Source: Mycolicibacterium sp. P1-18 (GTDB taxonomy: Bacteria > Actinomycetota > Actinomycetes > Mycobacteriales > Mycobacteriaceae). From it: a DNA stretch of 64,000 nt. Of the stretch, positions 50,660-60,700 are shown piece after piece. The DNA lies in assembly GCF_008329535.1 (NCBI RefSeq), contig NZ_NPKR01000013.1:1-64000 (forward strand). The letters run 5' to 3'. Made by a program: the position numbers and the translations under genes. The notes below the pieces were generated by a model. That model was not told where the DNA came from. It made no database searches and saw only the letters and a list, made by a program, of their open reading frames with translations. Within the stretch, counting starts at the first letter, position 1; each line of letters opens with the position of its first letter.

Positions 50660-51292
50660 TCAGTCGAACTCGGGCGACTCGTGGCGGGTGCGCTTGAGCT
50701 CGAAGAAGTGCGGATACCCGGCGAAGATCACCGAGGCGTCCCACAGCTTGCCGGCCTCTTCGCCGCGCGGGATCCGGGAGAGCACGGGGCCGAAGAACGC
50801 GACGCCGTTGACGTGGATGGTGGGCGTGCCGACGTCGTCGCCGACGGCGTCCATGCCCTCGTGGTGGCTCTTGCGCAGCGCGTCGTCGAACTTGTCGCTG
50901 GTGGCGGCCTCGGCCAGTTCGGCGGGCAGCCCGACCTCCTCGAGCGACTCGGCGATGACGCGCTCGAAGTCGGGGTCGGTCTCGCGGTAGCCCTGGTTGT
51001 GGATCCTGGTGCCCATCGCGGTGTACAGCGGACCCAGGATCTCGTTGCCCTTGGCCTGCTCGGCGGCGATCGCCACCCGCACCGGGCCCCAGGCCTTCTT
51101 CATCATCTCCTTGTACTCGTCGGGGAGGTCACGTCCCTCGTTGAGTACGGCAAGGCTCATCACCTGGAACTTCACGTCGATGTCGCGCACCTTCTGGACC
51201 TCCAGGATCCAGCGCGAGGTGATCCAGCACCACGGGCACAGCGGGTCGAACCAGAAACCGGCTTCGTCTCTCTGGGCGGACTTCTCGGCCAT
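50660..51292 (-). CDS. mycothiol-dependent thiol oxidoreductase, Rv2466c-like (DsbA family)
   Basis: A 210-aa thioredoxin-fold protein with the active site Cys19-Pro-Trp-Cys22 (FDPLCPWCW), the same numbering as M. tuberculosis Rv2466c, and a cis-proline in GTPTIHVNG. Rv2466c is a mycothiol-dependent reductase known to activate some nitro drugs and protect against oxidative stress. ATG 51292 is taken because the fold begins there. It is divergent from pepN, as in M. tuberculosis. Confidence 0.94.
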   Translation of the reverse strand: MAEKSAQRDEAGFWFDPLCPWCWITSRWILEVQKVRDIDVKFQVMSLAVLNEGRDLPDEYKEMMKKAWGPVRVAIAAEQAKGNEILGPLYTAMGTRIHNQGYRETDPDFERVIAESLEEVGLPAELAEAATSDKFDDALRKSHHEGMDAVGDDVGTPTIHVNGVAFFGPVLSRIPRGEEAGKLWDASVIFAGYPHFFELKRTRHESPEFD

Positions 51293-51387
51293 CGCAGAAT
51301 CCTCTCGTCGGGCGTACGGGTCAGATGTGGGCACAACTCCGTTCAGCCTCAACTATGCACGCCCCGCCCCTGTTCCCGAAGTACGTC

Positions 51388-51393
51388 TAGGCT
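51388..51393 (+). promoter_or_regulatory. -10 element, leaderless start of pepN
   Basis: TAGGCT (TANNNT) ends 8 nt before GTG 51402 and no ribosome binding site is present, as expected for a leaderless message. Confidence 0.45.
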
Positions 51394-51401
51394 TGGCCGA
51401 C

Positions 51402-53972
<2,571 letters not shown>

Positions 53973-54006
53973 CCATGTCCTAGGCAGTTTTCGGCGCGTC
54001 GTCCCC

Positions 54007-54012
54007 TACGCT
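54007..54012 (+). promoter_or_regulatory. -10 element, leaderless start of the small HNH gene
   Basis: TACGCT ends 6 nt before ATG 54019, with no ribosome binding site between them. Confidence 0.45.
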
Positions 54013-54018
54013 CGCGCC

Positions 54019-54399
54019 ATGGCTGCCCCCAACAGTCGCCGAGCGCGGGCAGCGCGCAGGCGCACGCGGCGCGTGAAGGCCGCCGTCAACGACCTGACCG
54101 TCCAGGAATGGGCGGCGATCAGGGCGTTGTGGGGCGGCTGCGCCTATTGCGGGGCGTCGGACCGGCCACTGCAGCGCGACTGCGTCATGGCCATCTCCCG
54201 TGGCGGGCGCTACACGCTGGACAACGTGGTGCCCGCCTGCGCGGCGTGCAACGCCAGCAAGTGCAACGACGAGGTGACCGCGTGGTTGCGGCGCAAACGC
54301 CTCGACGAGCGGGCCTTCCTGGAGCGGTACGTTCACATTCGCCGCGAACTGCTGGAGGCCGCAGCAACTTCTGTCGTCACCGACGTCGCACCGATCTAG
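54019..54399 (+). CDS. small HNH endonuclease
   Basis: A 126-aa protein. A basic N-terminus (RRARAARRRTRRVKAA) that could hold DNA leads into an HNH domain with zinc-type cysteine pairs CAYCG and CAAC, and central ISRGG...LDNVVPACAACN. The first His of the canonical HNH appears to be replaced (CVMAISRGG), so catalytic competence is uncertain. It lies between pepN and the 46-aa protein gene and seems to have its own leaderless promoter. Confidence 0.82.
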   Translation: MAAPNSRRARAARRRTRRVKAAVNDLTVQEWAAIRALWGGCAYCGASDRPLQRDCVMAISRGGRYTLDNVVPACAACNASKCNDEVTAWLRRKRLDERAFLERYVHIRRELLEAAATSVVTDVAPI

Positions 54400-54553
54400 C
54401 GAGCGTCGAGGTCGGTCGGCCCCGGCCTCACCCCGTCGCGGTGAGCGCAACATCACACGTCAGAGCTTGATTTACCTGGATGTAACAAGGACCATTAGGG
54501 GGTCTGCCAGCGGGGCGATCCCCGTGTTGGCGACGCGACAGCAATCCCCGTCC

Positions 54554-54569
54554 TGTGATCCAGGGCACA
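54554..54569. promoter_or_regulatory. CRP-like site upstream of the 46-aa gene
   Basis: TGTGA-TCCAGG-GCACA matches the mycobacterial CRP consensus TGTGA-N6-TCACA at 9 of 10 defined positions and ends 16 nt before the start codon. Confidence 0.4.
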
Positions 54570-54585
54570 ATCTAGGAGTACCAGG

Positions 54586-54726
54586 ATGCCTTTCCCGCGT
54601 CTGCGCGCCGATCTGACGCGCACGATGAACCGCCGCCGCCTCTACGCACGAATCAACGCACTTCCCGATTCGACGGTGCGCGAAGAGCTGCTGGCCATCG
54701 CTCAGCGGCACGACGAGAACAACTGA
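54586..54726 (+). CDS. 46-aa small basic protein
   Basis: A complete small gene: AGGAG about 7 nt upstream of ATG 54586, a 46-codon frame beginning MPFPRLRADLTRTMNRRRLY, and a strong terminator 16 nt after the stop. The product has a basic first half and an amphipathic helix-like second half (STVREELLAIAQRHDENN). The function is unknown; a small gene sits at about this place in M. tuberculosis too. Its isolated promoter and terminator suggest an independently controlled unit. Confidence 0.75.
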   Translation: MPFPRLRADLTRTMNRRRLYARINALPDSTVREELLAIAQRHDENN

Positions 54727-54741
54727 TTCACGCACGACACA

Positions 54742-54772
54742 AAAGCCGGTGACCGCGAGGGTCACCGGCTTT
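54742..54772. terminator. hairpin terminator after the 46-aa gene
   Basis: A 13-bp perfect stem, AAAGCCGGTGACC and GGTCACCGGCTTT, with a 5-nt loop, between converging genes. Confidence 0.8.
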
Positions 54773-54795
54773 CGTCGTTCGTGGAGTAAGACGCC

Positions 54796-55278
54796 CTAGC
54801 GGGGCGATACGCCGGCGCTGAGGACGCGCACGGCGCTGATGAGCCCGTCGACGAGGTTGCCCTCGCGGAACGACGCGGCGGCCGCCGAGACGCCGAGCGG
54901 GGCGGCCTCTTCGATGCCGCGGCCCTTCACCTCGGACCCGTAGACCACTTCGATGGCCTTCTGGTTCGGGGAGACGGCCAACAGCACCGCGTTGTCCGGG
55001 GTGGGCACCTTGGCCAGGATCTCGCGCGCGGTGGCCGCGGTGTCGGAACCCAGGCCGCCCACGTAGACGGCGAAGCGCGCCTTGGCGGCCCGCGACCCGT
55101 ACTTCAGGGCGTCGTCGAGGACGACGAGGTCCTTGATCGGGAACGGGTAGTGCACCGACAGTTCGCCGGGCTCGGTGACGCCGGAGATGCGTCCACTGGC
55201 CGTGTAGGCGTAGCCGTAGGGCAGTACTTCGGACTCCCGCTTCGCGATTTCGGTCGAATGATCGCTACCACTTGCCAC
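54796..55278 (-). CDS. DUF5130 family protein, possible respiratory supercomplex subunit
   Basis: A 160-aa protein of the actinobacterial DUF5130 group, with a TPM-like fold suggested by KAIEVVYGSEVKGRGIEEAAP and GLGSDTAATAREIL. I recall a DUF5130 protein being found with the M. smegmatis III2-IV2 cytochrome supercomplex from a gene next to ctaJ. Start: GTG 55278 has GGGAGG 8 nt upstream; GTG 55287 would leave no spacing. It overlaps the CtaJ-like gene by 14 nt, so they are co-translated. Whether it is a stable subunit or a passenger is uncertain. Confidence 0.8.
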   Translation of the reverse strand: MASGSDHSTEIAKRESEVLPYGYAYTASGRISGVTEPGELSVHYPFPIKDLVVLDDALKYGSRAAKARFAVYVGGLGSDTAATAREILAKVPTPDNAVLLAVSPNQKAIEVVYGSEVKGRGIEEAAPLGVSAAAASFREGNLVDGLISAVRVLSAGVSPR

Positions 55279-55486
55279 TTGCGCCACCTCCCACCGTCAG
55301 ATGCGATCCGTGGCCGTGATCGGCCGGTTCGTCGGAGGCCCACAGGATCGGCTCGTGGGTCCACTCGTCGGTCAACGCGTACGTCGCTGGGTGCGGGCCC
55401 TTGCGCCTGAAGATCAGGGCAGCCAGAACCAGGGCCAGTAGCAGCGGGACGCCGCCGAGCAGCGAGTGCGTAAGTGCTGTGCTCAC
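55265..55486 (-). CDS. ctaJ: cytochrome aa3 oxidase accessory subunit CtaJ-like
   Basis: A 73-aa single-span membrane protein: MSTALTHSLLGG, a membrane helix (residues ~11-27), then RRKGPHP and a soluble tail ending GGGASGKW. This closely resembles what I remember of CtaJ from the M. smegmatis complex III-IV structures, which binds the aa3 oxidase. GTG 55486 has no ribosome binding site but a TACGGT -10 lies 7 nt upstream, so it is probably leaderless. The DUF5130 gene follows with overlap. Confidence 0.75.
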   Translation of the reverse strand: MSTALTHSLLGGVPLLLALVLAALIFRRKGPHPATYALTDEWTHEPILWASDEPADHGHGSHLTVGGGASGKW

Positions 55487-55493
55487 ATCGCAA

Positions 55494-55499
55494 ACCGTA
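55494..55499 (-). promoter_or_regulatory. -10 element, leaderless start of ctaJ
   Basis: TACGGT on the minus strand ends 7 nt before GTG 55486; no ribosome binding site lies between. Confidence 0.45.
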
Positions 55500-55525
55500 T
55501 CTCAATACCCATCGGGCACGCCCAC

Positions 55526-56164
55526 TCAGGCTGCTCCCTCGCCGAGGTAGCGCACCCAGGCCGGGTCCAGCTCCTTGATGGAGGACAACAATCGCCAGTG
55601 CTGACCCTTGGGCGGAAGCGGTGTCGAACGCAGCGTCCACCCCAGTTCGGAGAGCATCCGGTCGGCCTTGCGGTGGTTGCACCCAGCGCACGCCGCCACG
55701 CAGTTCTCCCACGAATGCGCACCACCGCGGCTGCGCGGGACCACGTGGTCGACGGTGTCGGCCTTCGACCCGCAGTACGCGCACCGGAAGCGGTCGCGGT
55801 GCATCAGGGCCGCCCTGGTCATCGGCACGCGCGCCCGGTAGGGCACCCGCACGAAGGACCGCAGCCGGATCACCGACGGCACCGTGATCGCCCGGGTGGC
55901 CGAGTGGATCACCGGACCGCCGGGGTCGGCGTGGACCACGTCGGCCTTGCCGCACAGCAGCATGACCACCGCGCGCCGGGCGGGCAGCGCGGCGAGCGGC
56001 TCGTAGGTCGAGTTCAGCAGGAGCACTCTGCGGCGACCCCAGACGCCGCCGTCGGGCGGTCGATCCTCGATGCCGGAAAGGGGCAGAGTCTGCGCAGCAA
56101 GCACCGGTGCGCCAGGTGAACACGCCGCGGTCAGGTGCCCGCGGCTCTTCCTTCGCTGCGACAT
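55526..56164 (-). CDS. HNH endonuclease (Rv2469c-like)
   Basis: A 212-aa protein. The N-terminal half contains VLLLNSTYEPLAALPARRAVVML, a block common to a widespread bacterial HNH family; the C-terminal HNH domain has CAYCGSKADTVDHVVPRSRGG with the catalytic DHV histidine, then WENCVAACAGCNHRKAD completing the cysteine quartet. ATG 56164 has GGAGG 4-5 nt upstream. All catalytic residues are present. Biological role unknown; not linked to a methylase, so not an obvious restriction enzyme. Confidence 0.88.
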   Translation of the reverse strand: MSQRRKSRGHLTAACSPGAPVLAAQTLPLSGIEDRPPDGGVWGRRRVLLLNSTYEPLAALPARRAVVMLLCGKADVVHADPGGPVIHSATRAITVPSVIRLRSFVRVPYRARVPMTRAALMHRDRFRCAYCGSKADTVDHVVPRSRGGAHSWENCVAACAGCNHRKADRMLSELGWTLRSTPLPPKGQHWRLLSSIKELDPAWVRYLGEGAA

Positions 56165-56307
56165 GGGCCCTCCGAGACATAGTGCACCACGGATTGCCGC
56201 CAATCGCACGACAATTTTGGCGGTGTTCGCAGGTCACTCCGATGAACAATCGGTGACGACGGTCGTCGCGCCCCCGGTCGCTCCACCCCCGGCCACGGGA
56301 AGGGACA

Positions 56308-56712
56308 ATGGACGGCGTGACGGAACAACCCACGTCGTTCTACGACGAAGTCGGCGGAGCCGAGACGTTCCAGACCATCGTGTCGACGTTCTACCAACTG
56401 GTGCGCGAGGACGAAATCCTGCGGCCGCTGTACCCGGACGACGACCTCGACGGCGCCGAGGAGCGGCTGCGGATGTTCCTCGAGCAGTACTGGGGCGGCC
56501 CGCGGACCTACTCCGACCTCCGGGGCCATCCGCGGCTGAGGATGCGGCACGCGCCGTTCAAGGTGGGTCCGCTCGAACGCGACGCCTGGCTGCGCTGCAT
56601 GCACACGGCCGTCGCCGAAGTCGACTCCAGCACCCTCGACGACGCGCACCGCCAGGTGCTCCTGAACTACCTCGAGATGGCCGCGCAGTCGATGGTCAAC
56701 TCGCCGTTCTAA
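56308..56712 (+). CDS. glbO: group II truncated haemoglobin
   Basis: A 134-aa oxygen-binding trHbO. The long stretch EERLRMFLEQYWGGPRTYSD, the proximal histidine region GHPRLRMRHAPF and the distal-pocket tryptophan in RDAWLRCMHTAV match M. tuberculosis GlbO closely. ATG 56308 has AAGGGAC upstream. It ends overlapping the converging Rv2474c-like gene by 4 nt (CTAA). Proposed roles in mycobacteria are oxygen delivery or peroxide chemistry at the membrane. Confidence 0.96.
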   Translation: MDGVTEQPTSFYDEVGGAETFQTIVSTFYQLVREDEILRPLYPDDDLDGAEERLRMFLEQYWGGPRTYSDLRGHPRLRMRHAPFKVGPLERDAWLRCMHTAVAEVDSSTLDDAHRQVLLNYLEMAAQSMVNSPF

Positions 56713-57389
56713 CGCAGCACCACGGCCGGGTCGCCGCGACGGCGGTAGACGGTGCCGAAGCGGGCGTCCACTCGCAGCCACGTCGGCAGCACCCGGACCC
56801 GCACCACCTCGTCGACGGCCACTGACTCCGGGGCGAACTGGTCGGCGGTCGCCGCTTGCGGCAGGAAACCCATTGCCGTCAGGGCGAATACGCAGCGCAT
56901 CGGGATGCCCACGCCGACGTCCCCGGAGCTGACCGCCACGACCTCCTGGTCCAGCAACGACGCCGGCGGACCGTGGGCGCTGCCGTACTCCTTGGCCAAC
57001 GCCACGCCCCGCTGGGCGAGGTCGAGCACCACCCGGGCCGGTACGTCGTCGAGGTGCACGAACCCCGACTCCGGGGGCAGCATGCCCCGCCAGGCGGAAT
57101 CCATCGCGAAGCCGGGGTCGACGTACCCCGACCGGTCCATCGCCGGGAGCGCCGTCGCGAGCGCGTCCGCACCCACGGACAGGTCGGCGGGGTGGACCCG
57201 GCCGCCGACGACGCGGCTGGCCAGCACGTCGAAACCCGTTGCCAGCCAGGCGACTACCTGTGCGTCCCCGCGCTGACGCAACCGGATGACGCTGGCGTCG
57301 TCGAGCCGGATGGCCCGGTCGACGAAGGTCGACAGGTCCTCGCGGTGGGCGGCGTCGTCGAGCCACAGCCCGCGTTCGCCGGCCGTCAC
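56709..57389 (-). CDS. conserved mycobacterial protein, Rv2474c-like
   Basis: A 226-aa protein without a recognisable catalytic motif. It begins at GTG 57389, overlapping the thioesterase stop by 4 nt (GTGA). Patterns such as LRQRGDAQVVAWLATGFDVLASRVV and PPESGFVHLDDVPARVVLDLAQRG suggest a compact alpha/beta fold. By position it corresponds to Rv2474c. As the third gene of the gdh operon it may assist glutamate dehydrogenase or the thioesterase, but nothing in the sequence shows how. Confidence 0.8.
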   Translation of the reverse strand: MTAGERGLWLDDAAHREDLSTFVDRAIRLDDASVIRLRQRGDAQVVAWLATGFDVLASRVVGGRVHPADLSVGADALATALPAMDRSGYVDPGFAMDSAWRGMLPPESGFVHLDDVPARVVLDLAQRGVALAKEYGSAHGPPASLLDQEVVAVSSGDVGVGIPMRCVFALTAMGFLPQAATADQFAPESVAVDEVVRVRVLPTWLRVDARFGTVYRRRGDPAVVLR

Positions 57390-57799
57390 CGCTTGTATCG
57401 CTCGAGGTAGGCCCGGTGGTGTGGCGCCAGCCGGACCAGTCGCTGATCCTCGATGTGGAACGCGGCCAGCTGGGACTCGCCGATCACCGCCGGCTTGGAG
57501 TCGGGGTCGGCCAGCGCCGACCGCACCTCGTAGCCCAGGGTGAAGTCGACCGCACGCAACCGGTTGAGCCAAATGGTCACCTGCAGAGGCGAATCCGCGA
57601 GCCGCAGCTGGCCCTTGTAGATTACGCGCACCTCGGCGATGAGCAGGCCGATGGTGTCGAAGTCGTTCGCGAACGGTTCGGTCAGAAAGGGCACGCGGGC
57701 CTCTTCGAGGATCGTCACCATCGTGCCGTGGTTGACGTGCTGGTACATGTCGATGTCACTCCAGCGCACCGGCACTGGAGAAACCCATCTTTCCGTCAC
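57386..57799 (-). CDS. hot-dog fold acyl-CoA thioesterase, Rv2475c-like
   Basis: A 137-aa 4-hydroxybenzoyl-CoA-thioesterase-type protein. The catalytic aspartate region VRWSDIDMYQHVNHG (residues ~11-25) is typical, followed by EEARVPFL. It should hydrolyse acyl-CoA esters. GTG 57799 overlaps the gdh stop (GTGA), and its own stop overlaps the next start the same way, so the three genes are translated as a chain. The substrate is unknown. Confidence 0.9.
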   Translation of the reverse strand: MTERWVSPVPVRWSDIDMYQHVNHGTMVTILEEARVPFLTEPFANDFDTIGLLIAEVRVIYKGQLRLADSPLQVTIWLNRLRAVDFTLGYEVRSALADPDSKPAVIGESQLAAFHIEDQRLVRLAPHHRAYLERYKR

Positions 57800-60700
57800 C
57801 CGGTCGTTCCCGTTCCGCTCGTCCTGGTCATGCTCCGGAGCTGACGCGCCGCCACCGACAAGGTCGCCAGATCCTTCTCGCCGTCTTCCTTGATCTCGGT
57901 AAGCGTGCGGCGCGCCCGCCCCAGCCGAGAGCTGTTGGACAGCTCCCACTCCTCGATCTTCTGCTCGCCCGTCTCGTCGGGTTCACCGACGGCGAGGACG
58001 TCGAATGTCAGCGCCCGGAGCGAACCGTAGATGTCGTCGCGAATAGCCAAGCGCGCCAACGAGTGCCAGCGATCGTCGCGAGCCAGTCCTGAGATCGCGG
58101 TGAGCAGGGGGTCGATGCCCAGGTGATCCATCAACGTGAAGTACGTGTCGGCCACCTCGACGGCGTCCCGCTCGACGATGTCGGAGATGTCGATGACGTC
58201 GAGCAAGCTGTACTGGTACAGCCCGGTCGCCACCATCGTCGCCAGGTCCTCGGACACACCCTGTGCCATGAACTCGCCGGAGTCCTTGGCCACGATGTCG
58301 CGGTCGTCGCCACGCAGCCACTCCGACATCCGCGGCGTCAGGTCCGCCACCTTCGCCGCGAACCGGTTGACCTCGGCACCCACCGCCAGCGGCTGCGGCC
58401 GGTAGTTCAGCAGCCAACGTCCGGCGCGGTCGATCAGGCGACGCAGGTCCAGCGTCATCCGGTCGGTGACGGCGACCGGCACGCCGGCCTCCCCCGCGGC
58501 CCTGATCTGCCGCCACACCTCGCCCACCTGAAAGATCTCGTCGGTCGCCACGTAGGCACGCACCGCGTCGACCGGTCCCACGCCGACGTCCTCGGCGACC
58601 CGGTAGGCGTAGCTGATGCCCGCGGTGTCGACGAGGTCGTTGACCAGCATCGTCGTGACGATCTCCCGGCGGAGCTGATGCGTGCGGATCTCGGGGCCGA
58701 ACCGGTCCCGCAGTTGATGCGGGAAGTACTCGGGCAGCCGCGCGGCGAAGACCTCCTGGTCGGGCAGCTCGCTGCCGAGGAGTTGGTCCTTGAGCGCCAG
58801 CTTCACGTACGCCATCAGCGTCGACAGCTCGGGCGAGGTCAGACCCAGCCCCGCCTCGATGCGCCTGCGGACTTCCTTGTCCGTCGGCAGCGCCTCCAGC
58901 TCGCGGTTGAGGCCGCGCTCGGCGACCAGGCCCTTGATCTGGCGGGCGTGCACGGTGAGCAGCCCCGGCGCGTTGGCACGGCTGGTGCCCATCAGGTCGT
59001 TCTGAGCGGCGTTGTCGACCAACACGAGTGCGCCGACCTCGTCCGTCATCGACATCAGCAGCGGGGTCCGCTCCTCGGCGCTCACCTGGCCGCCGGTGAC
59101 GAGCGAGTCGACCAGGATCTTGATGTTGACCTCGTGGTCGGAGCAGTCCACCCCGGCGGAGTTGTCGAGCGCGTCGGTGTTGACGTGGCCGCCGTTGAGC
59201 TCGAATTCAATGCGGCCGCGTTGCGTCACGCCGAGATTGCCGCCCTCGCCGATCACCTTGGCGCGCATCTGGTTTGCGTTGACGCGGACGGCGTCGTTGG
59301 CGCGGTCGCCGACGTCGGCGTCGGACTCCGCCTCGGCCTTGACGTAGGTGCCGATGCCGCCGTTCCAGAACAGGTCGACCGGCGCCTGCAGGATGGCCTT
59401 CATCAACGCGGGGGGCGTCATCTCCTCGACGCCGTCGTCCAGGCCCAGCGCTTGGCGAACCTGCGGGCTGATCGGGATCGACTTGTGCTCGCGGCTGTAC
59501 ACGCCGCCGCCCTCGCTGATCAGACCGTGGTCGTAGTCGTCCCAACTGGAGCGCGGCAACGCGAACATGCGCTCCCGCTCCGCCCAGGAGATGGCCGCGT
59601 CGGGGTTCGGATCGAGGAACACGTGGCGGTGGTCGAACGCGGCGACGAGGCGAATGTGCTTGGACAGCAACATGCCGTTGCCGAACACGTCGCCGCTCAT
59701 GTCGCCGACCCCGGCGACGGTGAAGTCCTCGGTCTGGGTGTCGACGCCCATCTCGCGGAAGTGCCGCTTCACCGACTCCCACGCGCCCTTGGCCGTGATG
59801 CCCATCGCCTTGTGGTCGTAGCCCACCGACCCACCGGAGGCGAACGCGTCGCCCAACCAGAATCCGTAGGACTTGGCGACGTCGTTGGCGATGTCGGAGA
59901 ACGTGGCGGTGCCCTTGTCGGCGGCGACCACCAGGTAGGCGTCGTCGCCGTCCCGCCGGACCACGCCTGCGGGCGTGGTGACCGCGCCGGTGGCCGTGTC
60001 GACGTTGTCGGTGACGTCGAGCAGGCCGGAGATGAACAACCGGTAGCAGGCGACGCCCTCGTTGCGGAAGCTCTCGCGGTCGGCGGCGGCGTCACCGGTG
60101 GGCGCTGGCGGGTTCTTCACCACGAAACCGCCCTTGGCGCCGACGGGCACGATGACGGCGTTCTTGACGGCCTGCGCCTTGACCAGACCGAGGATCTCGG
60201 TGCGGAAGTCCTCGCGGCGGTCCGACCACCGGAGGCCACCGCGGGCAACGTTGCCGAACCGCAGGTGGACGCCCTCGACCCGCGGCGAGTACACGAAGAT
60301 CTCGTATCGTGGTCGCGGCAGCGGCAATTCGTCGATCAGGCCCGGGTTCACCTTGATCGACAGCACGTCCTGGCTGCGCGCGGTGCCCGGGCTGGTCACG
60401 AAGTAGTTCGTGCGCAGCGTCGCCTGGATCATCGACGCGAACGCCCTGAGCACCCGGTCGGTGTCGAGGCTGACCAATGCGTCGATGCCGACCGCGACCG
60501 CCGCCGCGGCGGCCGACGCGTCGCGCTTCTTCTCCCCCGACTCCGACTGCGCGTCCTCCGGGTCGAAGAGCGCCTCGAACAGTTCGACGAGGGCGCGGGC
60601 CGTCGCCGGGTTGTCGTTGACGACCGTCTCGATGTGGGACTGACTATAGGGAAAACCCGCCTGCCGCAAGTACTTTGCGTAGCTGCGGAGCACGGTGACC

